From contig CAYZVO010000018.1 in the NCBI GenBank assembly GCA_964481655.1, positions 4,806 through 68,805 on the forward strand: a stretch of 64,000 bases of DNA. Direction: 5' to 3'. Origin of the DNA: CALDOK01 sp964481655 (GTDB taxonomy: Bacteria > Myxococcota_A > UBA796 > JAFGLY01). The translations under genes and the position numbers were made by a program. Below the pieces are notes generated by a model. It had not been told where the DNA came from. It searched no databases and was given only the letters and a program-made list of their open reading frames with translations. Of the stretch, positions 19,888-28,351 are shown in pieces; the first letter of the stretch is position 1; every line of letters begins with the position of its first letter.

Positions 19888-20547
19888 TCAGCCCCGCTCG
19901 AGCTCGAACCAGATCAGATCGGCCCAGCTCGCCCGGCGGGCCTCGATCAGCCGCAGGGGCCAGGGCCCGCCGGTGACGATGGGGCGCTGTTGTGGGGGGG
20001 CCTCGAAGCCCGCCTCGGCGGCCAGCTGGCGCAGGCGGCGCACCGTGAACGCCCGGATGTGGTCCCCCGCGGGCGCGTCGGGGTGCAGCCCCAGCACCGT
20101 GGGGGCTCGGCCAGCCAGCAGCCGCAGGCGATCCCCCAGGTTGGCCACATTGGGCACGGTGCCCACCACGCGACCGCCTGGGCGGGTCACCCGGCGCAGC
20201 TCCTGCAGCAGGGCCAGGGGATCGAAGAGGTGCTCCAGCACCTCGCCGGCGTGCACCAGGTCGAAGCTGTGGTCCCGGAAGGGCAGCCCCCCGGAGGCGT
20301 CGGCCAGGACCGGGTGAAGGCCGCGGGCCTTGGCGTGCTGCAGCGCGTCTGGGATCACGTCGAGGCCCACCACATGGCAGTCCTGCGCCACCGGCTCGAG
20401 CAGGGCGCCCCCCAGGCAGCCCACGTCCAGCACCCGGCTGCCGGGATGCGCCGCGGCCCGCAGCAGGCGCGGGCGCTCGGGGAGCCCGACGAGCAGGGGC
20501 TCGTGGCGCAGGTAGTCGGCGCCTCGGTACCAGTCGCGGATGGGCAT
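19888..20547 (-). CDS. Class I SAM-dependent methyltransferase
   Basis: This 219-residue protein has ATG at 20547. Motif I is VLDVGCLGGALLEPV, motif II is VVGLDVIPDALQHA, followed by LPFRDHSFDLVHAGEVLEHLFDP and ELRRVTRPGGRVVGTVPNVANL. The pattern is that of UbiE/COQ5-like or cell-surface-glycan methyltransferases (Methyltransf_11/23). Substrate is unknown. It lies tail-to-tail with the cyclase gene, 12 bp apart, and is divergent from the TPR gene. Confidence 0.87.
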   Translation of the reverse strand: MPIRDWYRGADYLRHEPLLVGLPERPRLLRAAAHPGSRVLDVGCLGGALLEPVAQDCHVVGLDVIPDALQHAKARGLHPVLADASGGLPFRDHSFDLVHAGEVLEHLFDPLALLQELRRVTRPGGRVVGTVPNVANLGDRLRLLAGRAPTVLGLHPDAPAGDHIRAFTVRRLRQLAAEAGFEAPPQQRPIVTGGPWPLRLIEARRASWADLIWFELERG

Positions 20548-20631
20548 GGGCCGTCCAGGGGTCGGGACGGTGACCGTAACGGGTCCGCTACCCCCCGGGT
20601 TCGGGTAGACTCTCGACGTCCGGGAGGAGCC

Positions 20632-22446
20632 ATGACCGCCGCATTGCTGCTCACCATCTCGCTGGCCGTCGCGGGGAGCCCCCACTGGGATCCCACGGTC
20701 GCCGGGGCGGTGTCGGCCTACAACCAAGGGGTGGAGGCCCTGAACGAGGGGGACCCGGCCACCGCTCAGGGTCACTTCCAGCGCTCGGTGCGCCGGGACC
20801 CGGACTGCGGCTCCTGCCGCGACGCCCTGGCCCTGTCGCTGCTGCACCAGAACCGCTCCGATGAGGCCCTGGTCATGGCGCGGGAGGTCCACGCCGCCTT
20901 CCCCGATCAGGCCGAGGCCGGCCAGACCTTGTCGGAGGCGGCCTTCGCGGCGGGCAGCTTCGACGAGTCGGTGGCGGTGGCCGAGGCGCTGCTGCTGGCG
21001 GACCCGCAGTGCTTCACGGCCCTGTCCCTGCTGGTGCAGGGCCTGCTCCGCGTCGGGGACACCGCCCGGGCCCGTGCGGCCCTGCAGCAGGGCAGCGCCC
21101 ACCACGACGCCGGCCAGATCGCCTGTGAGCTCGGCCAGGTGGCCATCGAGGAAGAGCAGCTGGCCGAGGCCCGCGGGCTGCTCGAGGCCTGCCGCGGCGC
21201 CGACAGCCCCGACATGCTCTCGGCCCTCGAGTCCCGGCTGCTGCTCGCCGAAGGCCGCTACACCGAGGCCGGCGGCGCCCTGGGGCCCGATGACGATCCC
21301 GAGCTGAGCGCCGCCTACAAGGCCTACGGCTTGATGAACCGCGGCGACTACGCGGCGGCGGCCACGGCCCTGCGGCAGCTGCTGGAGCAGAACCCCAAGG
21401 ACGCCGAGACCGCCACCCTGCTGGGGCTGTGCGAGCTGAGCCTGGACAACACGGACGCGGCCATGGCCGCCCTCGAGCAGGCATTCGACGGCGAGACCTG
21501 GATCCAGGTGGACGCCCGCGGAGGGGTGTCGGGCATCCTCACGGCGTCGGGGGAGCGGGCGTTCCGCACCCGGATGCGCGAGGGCGCGGCCCACCTGGTG
21601 CGTCTGCAGGCCGAGGTGGGGCGCGTCGACGACGCCGAGGCCACCCTGGAGCGGGTCCAGGCCCAGCTGGGGGCCGCCGGAGAGCTCGCCGCCGCGGGGC
21701 TGTACCAGCTAGTGGCGACCGAGCGCGACCCCCACGCCCCCGCCCTGGCTGTCCGCAGCCTCGAGCAGTGGAACGACAGCACGCTGCTGGTGGTGACCGC
21801 CTCGGTCTTCGGCGCCACCTTCCCGGAGGCCGTGACCCCCGAGCTCGAGCGGGCGCTGCTGGCGCTGGGCGAGTGGCGCAGCGTCTACAACGCCGCGGTG
21901 GACGCCAGCAACGCCGGTGAGGTCGAGGCCTGTCTGTCTCGCATCGAGGCGGCGCCGGCCATCGCAGACGACGAAGGCCGGACGCGGATGGCCTGGCTCG
22001 CCCATGGCTGCGCGGCCACGGCGGGCTCCCTGGACGCCGCGGATCGGTGGCTCATCGAGCTGGGTGGCCCGAGCGCGGCCGATCCCCTCGCGTTGCTCAA
22101 CCACGCCTGGCTGTATGTCGATGCGGGACGACTCGATGAGGCGGCGACCATGGCGGCGGCCATCGAGCCCCCCGCCGACCCGCCCACCGCCGTCGACGAC
22201 CTCCGCACCCTGCGCGCCTGGGTGGCCCTCGAGCAGGAGGATCTGGCGCGGGCGCTCTCCATCGTAGCCGAAGGGCCGGTGGACCCCTCGACCAAGGTCA
22301 ACCTGGCCGTGGGTCTGGCGAACGCGCAGCGCTACGCCGAGGCCCTGCCCTGGCTCGAGGCGGCCTGTCCGCAGCTCAGCGAGGCCGCGCAGCGCGCACA
22401 CTGCGAGGCGACCCTCGAGGGCGTGCGCGACGCCGCTGGCGACTAG
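20632..22446 (+). CDS. Secreted TPR-repeat protein
   Basis: This 604-residue protein has ATG at 20632 behind GGGAGGAG. The short N-terminal hydrophobic segment (MTAALLLTISLAVAG) is a signal peptide. The rest is alpha-helical with tetratricopeptide-like pairs throughout, such as YNQGVEALNEGDPATAQGHFQRSVRRDPDC, GLMNRGDYAAAATALRQLLEQNPKDAETATLLG and NLAVGLANAQRYAEALPWLEAACP. Paired Cys (DCGSCRD) may form a disulfide. A periplasmic scaffold role is inferred. The stop shares CTAG with the convergent sulfatase-fold gene. Confidence 0.85.
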   Translation: MTAALLLTISLAVAGSPHWDPTVAGAVSAYNQGVEALNEGDPATAQGHFQRSVRRDPDCGSCRDALALSLLHQNRSDEALVMAREVHAAFPDQAEAGQTLSEAAFAAGSFDESVAVAEALLLADPQCFTALSLLVQGLLRVGDTARARAALQQGSAHHDAGQIACELGQVAIEEEQLAEARGLLEACRGADSPDMLSALESRLLLAEGRYTEAGGALGPDDDPELSAAYKAYGLMNRGDYAAAATALRQLLEQNPKDAETATLLGLCELSLDNTDAAMAALEQAFDGETWIQVDARGGVSGILTASGERAFRTRMREGAAHLVRLQAEVGRVDDAEATLERVQAQLGAAGELAAAGLYQLVATERDPHAPALAVRSLEQWNDSTLLVVTASVFGATFPEAVTPELERALLALGEWRSVYNAAVDASNAGEVEACLSRIEAAPAIADDEGRTRMAWLAHGCAATAGSLDAADRWLIELGGPSAADPLALLNHAWLYVDAGRLDEAATMAAAIEPPADPPTAVDDLRTLRAWVALEQEDLARALSIVAEGPVDPSTKVNLAVGLANAQRYAEALPWLEAACPQLSEAAQRAHCEATLEGVRDAAGD

Positions 22447-23762
22447 CGCGCCGGCTCGGTGCGGCGGTACTCGGGGATCAGGGGCTCGAGCTCATCGGCG
22501 TAGGCGTCGGTGAGCTCCCATAGCTCGGTGTGAGCCGGATCGAAGGCGTCGTACAGGTCGGTGGTCTGCGGCAGATCCGCGGCCATGTCGTAGACCTCGA
22601 GCAGGCCGTCCTCGTAGTCGTAGTGCATGGCCAGATCGCCCTTGTTCACCCGGATGTGGGGTCCGACGCGGCCCACGGTGTCGTGGTAGATGGGCCGGTC
22701 GTAGGGGGCTTCGCCCACGGGGTAGCCGGTGACCTCGTCCGGGATGGGCAGGTCGAACCACTGCATGACGGTGGGCACGATGTCGATGTGGGTGGTGGGC
22801 TCGGTCCAGGCCTGGGGCTCGATGCCGTCGTGCCAGAACAGGGCCAGGGCGCCGACCTCTTCCTGGTACAGCTCGTAGGCGTGGCCCCAGTGTTCGCGCT
22901 CGTACTTCTGCTCGCCGTGGTCGGTCCACAGCACCACCAGGGTGTCCTCGAGCAGGCCGCGGCTGGTGGCGTCGGACCAGATGGCCTGCAGCAGGTCGTC
23001 CTCGTAGGCCATCTCGCCGTCGTAGCGCAGCTCGAGGTGCTCCATGACCAGCGCCCGCTCGTCGGGCTCCATGCTCTGCAGCGCGAAGCGGGCGTCGTCG
23101 TGGCCGATGCTGGTGGTGACGTCGTAGTCGATGGGGTCGAGGTCCTCGAGGCCGTCGAGGTACTCCTCGGGCGGGTTGTAGGGGCTGTGGGCCTCCTTGA
23201 GGTGAACCTGGATGAACCAGCCCTCTTCCTCGGCCTGCCCCTCGAGCTGGACCTCGGCCAGCTTGTCCAGGGCGGTCTCCCAGATGCGCATCGCCGAGTC
23301 GCTGCGGGGGTGCTCGACGTAGCTCCAGCCGCTGTCGTGGTGCCAGTCGCCCTCGAGCCAGCCGTTCGAGGTGATCAGCATGGTGTAGAAGCCCTGGTCC
23401 CGCATCCAGGAGGCGATGCTGGGGCGGTCCGGGACGATCTCCCGGTTGCCGCTGGGGAGCTTGGCCACGTAGCCGATGTCCAGGCTGTCCCGGCCGTTGG
23501 CGGCGCAGAGGATGCCGCCCAGGGTCCAGTTCGAGCAGGAGGTGTGGCGGTCCAGCACCAGGCTGCGCTCGGCCAGCTCGTCCACGAAGGGGGTCAGGCC
23601 GCGGGTGGAGCCGTAGCGCTCGACGTAGTCGCGCCGGTAGGTGTCCACCGAGATGATCAGGAGGTTCTTGGCCTCCCACTCACCGTCGTCACGGGGCGGA
23701 CAGCCGGTGAGGGTCAGGGCCAGCAGCAGGCATGGCAGGGCGGGTCGCATGCGGCGGAGCAT
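22443..23762 (-). CDS. Sulfatase-fold (alkaline phosphatase superfamily) lipoprotein
   Basis: This 439-residue lipoprotein has the lipobox LTLTGC. The metal-binding start LLIISVDTYRRDYV (D40), RGLTPFVDELAERS and the later VVLWTDHGEQKYEREHWGHAYELY match the sulfatase family. The nucleophile region reads SCSNWTLGG. By alignment to CxPSR the catalytic position is Thr80, not Cys, and Pro and Arg are absent. A formylglycine sulfatase mechanism is therefore unlikely, and a phosphoester or phosphoglycerol-type hydrolase or transferase is more plausible. It ends on the CTAG shared with the TPR gene. Confidence 0.85.
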   Translation of the reverse strand: MLRRMRPALPCLLLALTLTGCPPRDDGEWEAKNLLIISVDTYRRDYVERYGSTRGLTPFVDELAERSLVLDRHTSCSNWTLGGILCAANGRDSLDIGYVAKLPSGNREIVPDRPSIASWMRDQGFYTMLITSNGWLEGDWHHDSGWSYVEHPRSDSAMRIWETALDKLAEVQLEGQAEEEGWFIQVHLKEAHSPYNPPEEYLDGLEDLDPIDYDVTTSIGHDDARFALQSMEPDERALVMEHLELRYDGEMAYEDDLLQAIWSDATSRGLLEDTLVVLWTDHGEQKYEREHWGHAYELYQEEVGALALFWHDGIEPQAWTEPTTHIDIVPTVMQWFDLPIPDEVTGYPVGEAPYDRPIYHDTVGRVGPHIRVNKGDLAMHYDYEDGLLEVYDMAADLPQTTDLYDAFDPAHTELWELTDAYADELEPLIPEYRRTEPAR

Positions 23763-23808
23763 ACTCCGTCATCGCACGGCCTGCAGGTCTATGGATGGGG
23801 GCGGAGCG

Positions 23809-24432
23809 CTACAGCTCGTCCAGGGGGCCCTCGATGGTGTCGGGCTCCTTGTCCTCTTCGCCCGGCGAGAAGTCGAAGCTACCGACGATGCGGCCGCCAT
23901 CGCGGTCGGTCTCGCCCCGGTAGATGCCGGTGAGCTCGGCCAAGGCGCTGTAGTTGGCCTTGGCCCAGCCGCCGTAGACGATCCCGTTCGTCTCGACCAG
24001 CTCATCGACCACCCAGCCGCCGGACAGGACGCCTTGCCAGGCTGGATCGGCGTGATCGCTGTGGCCCAGGACGATGCCGGGCTCGTCCTCGTCGCTCTGG
24101 ACCAGGATGCCCGTGAGGGCGCCCATCTCGCTGCCGTCCTCGGTCTGGAAGGTGCCGCGGAGCGCGTACCGGGTGTCGATGTCGCTGTCGATAGGCATGT
24201 AGGTCGCCCAGAACACGCCCGCGTCTGAGGCCTCGGGCGGCGGCGGCGGCACGGGGCCGTCGTCGCTGACGCAGTCGGCGTCCAGGCCCACGAAGGCGCA
24301 CAGGGTGGCGTGGGCTGCGACGCGGTCGCCGTCGATGGCTGCCTTCGCCATCTGGTGGTCCATGGTCTCCAGGGCGTCGCCGCTGCAGGCGATGGTGATG
24401 GCCAGGGGAGCGAGGGCGACGATGCGGTTCAT
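23809..24432 (-). CDS. Secreted/lipoprotein of unknown function
   Basis: This 207-residue protein has ATG at 24432 after AGGAG. The N-terminus MNRIVALAPLAITIACSG is a probable lipoprotein signal. A short helical segment (MDHQMAKAAIDGDRVAAHATLCAFVG), a Pro run and a beta-rich C-terminal domain follow (YALRGTFQTEDGSEMGALTG, GIVYGGWAKANYSALAELTG, GRIVGSFDFSP). I do not recognise a family. The repeated hydrophobic-GT(F/W) strands suggest a lipocalin-like barrel. Confidence 0.65.
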   Translation of the reverse strand: MNRIVALAPLAITIACSGDALETMDHQMAKAAIDGDRVAAHATLCAFVGLDADCVSDDGPVPPPPPEASDAGVFWATYMPIDSDIDTRYALRGTFQTEDGSEMGALTGILVQSDEDEPGIVLGHSDHADPAWQGVLSGGWVVDELVETNGIVYGGWAKANYSALAELTGIYRGETDRDGGRIVGSFDFSPGEEDKEPDTIEGPLDEL

Positions 24433-24505
24433 GGGACACTCCTGCCGCGGGCGGACCCGCCTGTCGTTCGGAGTGCCCATCGGATCGCTGGGCGATCCAG
24501 TTTCG

Positions 24506-26077
24506 TCACGGCCCCGACTTTCCGGCGTTGGACAGTCGATAGACCGCCATGGTCGGCTCGGCGCAGACCAGGTTGTCGTCCAGCACCACCCGGTGATCCA
24601 GAGCGTCCCGGTAGGCCCAGGCCAGCTGCGGTGTGCGGCCGTCGAAGGTGATCAGCCAGTCGGCGTGCTCCTGCAGGACGGCGGGATCGGCGTAGGCCAG
24701 CCCCGGGGTGGTGGTGTTCAGGCCCACCACGTCGATCACCTCCCGCTGGCCCAGGTAGCGGATCGCGCCGGCGTCGTGGGTGGCGATCACGGCGTCCGGG
24801 GCGGTCTCGTCACGCACCCAGTGGCCCAGCGCGACCTGCATCTCCTCGATGTTCTTGCAGGCCTGGGCGAAGTTCTGCTGGCTCTCGGCGCGGCGTGAGA
24901 GCAGCTCGCTGGCTGGAAGCAGCAGGGGCAGCAGCAGGGCGAGGCCGATGGTCGGGACCAGCCAGGCGCGCCCGCGGCCCTCGAGGTCGGTGAGCTGCCG
25001 TGCCAGGGCCAGCGGGCCCGCGATCCCCAGGATCTGCAGGGTCAGGAGGAAGGGGTAGACCGGCACCAGGTAGCGGTTGCCCTGGAAGGTGCCGTTGAGC
25101 ACGTCCACGGCCCCCAGGCCCAGGGTCACCGTGAAGCAGGCGGGGAAGACCAGCAGCAGCAGCCCCCAGCCGCGCCAGCGCGCCACGGCGTAGCTGGCCC
25201 CTGCCGCGGCCCACAGCAGCTTCCAGGTGGCCGTCAGGGGCAGGAAGCTGTCCATGGTCTGGCGCACCAGCATCAGCAGCTTGTCCGGGCCCCACAGCTG
25301 GTGCAGCTCGTGGGTGCGCACGAAGTAGGCGTTGGGGAGCCAGCGGCCCGTGGCTCCGTGGCAGTACAGGGCCCAGGCTCCCGCGGCGGCGGTGGGCAGC
25401 AGGATCAGCAGGGCCAGATCCCGCCAGCGGGGCCGCTCCCCGGCGAACAAGGCGGGGAACAGCCTGTGGGCCAGGGCCAGGGACCAGGCGAAGGCCAGCA
25501 GGATCGCCCCGTCGGGGCGGGTGACGATGGTGAGCGTCAGGGCCGCCGCGGCCCAGCGCCAGCGGCGCTCCAGCAGCAGCACCACCGCGGCGAGCATCGC
25601 CAGGGCGTAGGGCATCACCTCCATGCCGCTCAGGGCCGCGAAGCCGAAGACCGGCTCGGCGGCGGCCAGGATGGCGGCCGCGGCGGCCAGGGCCGGGTGA
25701 GCCACGCGGCGCAGCCAGGCGAACAGGACCAGCGCCAGGCCCAGCAAGGACAAGAGCCCCAGCAGCTTGGAGGCCAGGCAGGCTTCGATCCCGATGCGCA
25801 GGAGGGGGGCTAGGGCCACCACCCAGGCCAGCGAGGTGAAGCCGGCCTCGGCCTGCCCAGGGTTGTAGTCGAGCCGCCCGCTGAAGCCGAGGGACTCGGC
25901 GTAGACGTAGTGGATCCAGGAGTCGTCCAGGGGCACGGCGTGCCAGCCGGGGGAGAAGCCGTCGAAGCTGGCTCCCTCGAAGCCGACGGCGTTGGCGATC
26001 ACCACCAGGGTCAGCACCACCGCGACCCCGACGGTCCACGGGTCCCGCAGGTCGAAGCCCTGGCGCGCGCCCCTCAC
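24506..26077 (-). CDS. GT-C-fold membrane glycosyltransferase-like protein
   Basis: This 523-residue protein starts at GTG 26077, which overlaps the TGA of the preceding lipoprotein gene by GTGA; longer in-frame starts would run deep into that gene. It has about ten hydrophobic helices. The first loop AVPLDDSWIHYVYAESL, then YNPGQAEAGFTSLAWVVAL, is the Asp-pair loop of AftB/GT-C enzymes, and TRPDGAILLAFAW and TGRWLPNAYFVRTH parallel the enzyme at 14973-16625. The C-terminal soluble domain contains APDAVIATHDAGAIRYLG and VIDVVGLN. It is the last gene of the ECF-sigma operon, suggesting regulated glycosylation of a surface structure. Confidence 0.8.
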   Translation of the reverse strand: MRGARQGFDLRDPWTVGVAVVLTLVVIANAVGFEGASFDGFSPGWHAVPLDDSWIHYVYAESLGFSGRLDYNPGQAEAGFTSLAWVVALAPLLRIGIEACLASKLLGLLSLLGLALVLFAWLRRVAHPALAAAAAILAAAEPVFGFAALSGMEVMPYALAMLAAVVLLLERRWRWAAAALTLTIVTRPDGAILLAFAWSLALAHRLFPALFAGERPRWRDLALLILLPTAAAGAWALYCHGATGRWLPNAYFVRTHELHQLWGPDKLLMLVRQTMDSFLPLTATWKLLWAAAGASYAVARWRGWGLLLLVFPACFTVTLGLGAVDVLNGTFQGNRYLVPVYPFLLTLQILGIAGPLALARQLTDLEGRGRAWLVPTIGLALLLPLLLPASELLSRRAESQQNFAQACKNIEEMQVALGHWVRDETAPDAVIATHDAGAIRYLGQREVIDVVGLNTTTPGLAYADPAVLQEHADWLITFDGRTPQLAWAYRDALDHRVVLDDNLVCAEPTMAVYRLSNAGKSGP

Positions 26078-27186
26078 GGTGCCCAGCCCCACCAGGGCTC
26101 GGCCCCGGACTGGAGGATCAGGCGATGGCCGCTGCGATCGGCCCGCGGTAGGCCCCCGCCTTCGGGGGCCAGGGGGCGCCAGCTCAGGGTGGACAGGTCC
26201 AGGGCCATCACCTCGTCGGCCACCTGGATGGCCAGGTGATGGGTGCCGCACCAGGCCGGCTCGTCCCGCGCTGCCCAGGCGGCCAGGGCCTCGACGTCCG
26301 GCGGGGTGGCGGGCTCGAAGGGCCGGGGCGTGCCGGTTCCCTCGCGCACCTGCAGGCCGCCGGCGATGGCCTCGACCCGGTAGCGCCCGTCGGGGCTGGG
26401 CCAGCTCATGGAGGGCATGGGCTCGGGGCTGTCCACCCCGGGCTGCCAGCGGTAGGCGGGTCCCACGCCACCCCCCAGCGGGTCACCCCGGCGGAGCACC
26501 AGGCCGTCGCGGTCCCAGCGCAGGGGCTCGACCCGCAGGCTGGGGTCGCTCTCGGCCACGGTGCTGCCGGTCCTGGCGTCCAGCACCCGCGCGATGGCGC
26601 GCCGGGGCGTCTCCTCGCTGTCCTCGAGGCTGGGGATGGCGAGCATCGCGCTGTCGGGAGACCAGCAGGCCCCGCGCAGGCTGGCGCCCCGGGTGGCGCC
26701 CACCAGGGTGCGCACCCGGCCGCTGTCGAGCTCGAGCACCAGCAGCGAGGCGGGATCGTCCAGGGACCAGCGCTTGGGATCCCGGGGGTAGGCGGCCTCG
26801 ACCGCCACCCACCGTCCGTCGGGGGCGGGCACCAGGCCCTGGACCCGGCCGGGGATCCGGGTCAGCTCCCGCGGGGGCTGCTCCGGGTCGTCCCAGGCCA
26901 GCAGCACCGAGCTGTCCCCCTGGCTGTCGGCTCCCACCAGGCGCCAGCCGGCCCAGGCCAGCTGGTCCACGGCGCGCCCGGCGGTCTCGATGGGCTTGGG
27001 GCCGGGCACCAGGGGTTTGCGGGTGGACAGGCGGGGATCGCTCTCGGCGGTGCGCGGGGTGGCGTCCTCGACCATCACCGCCGGGCTGGCGTCGGGCTCC
27101 CCCTGCTCATCGGCGTCGGGCTGGGGCCCGCCGCAGGCGGCGAGCAGCAGCAGGAGGAGGGCCGGGTGGGGGCGCGGGCTGGGCAG
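26074..27186 (-). CDS. Beta-propeller-like lipoprotein, probable CTG start
   Basis: The annotated 370 residues include an in-frame signal RPHPALLLLLLAAC with a good lipobox. No ATG, GTG or TTG lies upstream of it before the previous stop at 27218. The only near-canonical start is CTG at 27186; the first conventional start (GTG 27078) would lose the signal. The mature protein shows WD40/TolB-like blades, such as DGRWVAVEAAY, WSPDSAMLAIPS, ARVLDARTGSTVAE, WPSPDGRYRVEAI and LSWRPLAPEGGG. It lies between the FecR-like anti-sigma and the GT-C gene, overlapping the latter by GTGA. A surface sensor or scaffold role is inferred. Confidence 0.7.
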   Translation of the reverse strand: MPSPRPHPALLLLLLAACGGPQPDADEQGEPDASPAVMVEDATPRTAESDPRLSTRKPLVPGPKPIETAGRAVDQLAWAGWRLVGADSQGDSSVLLAWDDPEQPPRELTRIPGRVQGLVPAPDGRWVAVEAAYPRDPKRWSLDDPASLLVLELDSGRVRTLVGATRGASLRGACWSPDSAMLAIPSLEDSEETPRRAIARVLDARTGSTVAESDPSLRVEPLRWDRDGLVLRRGDPLGGGVGPAYRWQPGVDSPEPMPSMSWPSPDGRYRVEAIAGGLQVREGTGTPRPFEPATPPDVEALAAWAARDEPAWCGTHHLAIQVADEVMALDLSTLSWRPLAPEGGGLPRADRSGHRLILQSGAEPWWGWAP

Positions 27187-27217
27187 GGTCGTTCCGGGGG
27201 CGGTGGGCCCGGGGATC

Positions 27218-28351
27218 CTACCCCGCCTGACCCCGGCAGTGCTCGGCCCATGCCGACGCGTGGGCTCGCAGATCCCCCGTGGCCTCGGCCGCGATGCGCT
27301 CGTAGCTCGGCAGCGCCAGGGCGCAGTCGCCCAGCTGTTCCCGCGCGATGGTGGCTCGCAGCAGATCGATCTCGAGGCTGCGGGTGTGCCCTGGGAACGC
27401 GCTCAGCCAGGCGTCGGCGAGGGGCAGGATCTCTTCGCCCGGGAGCTGCTCGGCGATCAGCTGCAGGTGCAGGGCGCCGGCCTCGGCGGTCAGGGCGGGA
27501 TCGTCGTGGGTGGCCAGGAAGTCCTCGAGGCCCGCGATGAGCACGTCGGGCTCGGCTCCGGCGGCGCGCTGGCCCAGCAGCCCGGCCCAGGCTTCCGCGG
27601 GGGTGGGGCCCCGCGGCGGGTTGCCCTGCGGCGCGACGCGGTCACCCCCCTCTCCCCTCTGGGGGGAGGGGTCGGGGGGCCGAGTGGTCGGTCGCGCTGC
27701 CGTGGGCCGTGACTCGCGCTCCGCCTCGACCACAGTCTCCAGCTCGGCTCGCGCTGCGCTCCAGCGCTCGCCGCCCTTCAGCACGATGCGATCCTCGGCC
27801 CGGTGCACCAGCACGGAGCCGCGCTCCACCTCCACGCTCACGCGGCCCTCCTGGACGGAGACGGTGAAGCGGGTGCCCGTGACCTCGACGACCACCTCGC
27901 CTGCGTGGACCTTCAGCCGGCGTCGTTCGCCGTGGGGGTCGACCTCGAAGCTGCGGCGTCCGGAGAGCAGGGCCAGCTCGGTGCCGGCCTCGTCGGCGCG
28001 CAGCACCTGCAGCTCCCCGCTGCCTGTGGTCGTGATGGAGGGGCCGAAGCGCAGCAGGCCGTCGTCGGGCTGGACCGTAGCGACGGGCTCGGGCGTGGGG
28101 GTGTCGCCCAGCGGGACCAGGTGCATCACCCCCAGCAGCAGCAGGGCGGCGGCCAGGGCCCAGGCGATGGCGGGGCGATGGCCGGGCCGCCGCACCGGGG
28201 CCGTGGCGCGGGCCAGCAGCCGGTCCAGTTCGGCGTCGCTGGGGGCGGTGGCGTCGGCGCACCAGCCTGGTGCGGGTGGGGCCTGCAGGCCCGCGAGCTC
28301 CTCGGCCCGGGGCTCCAGCGCCTCGGTCACCTCGGGGGGCCAGCGGCTCAC
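27218..28351 (-). CDS. FecR-domain transmembrane anti-sigma factor
   Basis: This 377-residue protein has GTG at 28351 overlapping the sigma-factor stop (GTGA). A cytoplasmic N-terminal part of about 55 residues, the zone expected to bind sigma, precedes one TM helix (AIAWALAAALLLLGVMHL). A periplasmic FecR domain follows (TTTGSGELQVLRADEAGTELALLSGRRSFEVD, KVHAGEVVVEVTGTRFTVSV, GRVSVEVERGSVLVH). A low-complexity linker (PDPSPQRGEGGD) is encoded by a palindromic repeat. The C-terminal about 110 residues are TPR-like helices (AGALHLQLIAEQL, CALALPSYERIAAEA). It probably restrains the adjacent ECF sigma factor until a periplasmic signal arrives. Confidence 0.88.
   Translation of the reverse strand: MSRWPPEVTEALEPRAEELAGLQAPPAPGWCADATAPSDAELDRLLARATAPVRRPGHRPAIAWALAAALLLLGVMHLVPLGDTPTPEPVATVQPDDGLLRFGPSITTTGSGELQVLRADEAGTELALLSGRRSFEVDPHGERRRLKVHAGEVVVEVTGTRFTVSVQEGRVSVEVERGSVLVHRAEDRIVLKGGERWSAARAELETVVEAERESRPTAARPTTRPPDPSPQRGEGGDRVAPQGNPPRGPTPAEAWAGLLGQRAAGAEPDVLIAGLEDFLATHDDPALTAEAGALHLQLIAEQLPGEEILPLADAWLSAFPGHTRSLEIDLLRATIAREQLGDCALALPSYERIAAEATGDLRAHASAWAEHCRGQAG
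27641..27680. repeat. Palindromic repeat inserted in the FecR-like coding sequence
   Basis: A G/C-run palindrome (core CTCCCCTCTGGGGGGAGGGG) lies in frame within the FecR-like gene and encodes a Pro/Gly/Arg linker. It aligns closely with the intergenic hairpin at 1683-1707 including flanking CCCCCGACCCC, suggesting both belong to one dispersed repeat family. Confidence 0.55.
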
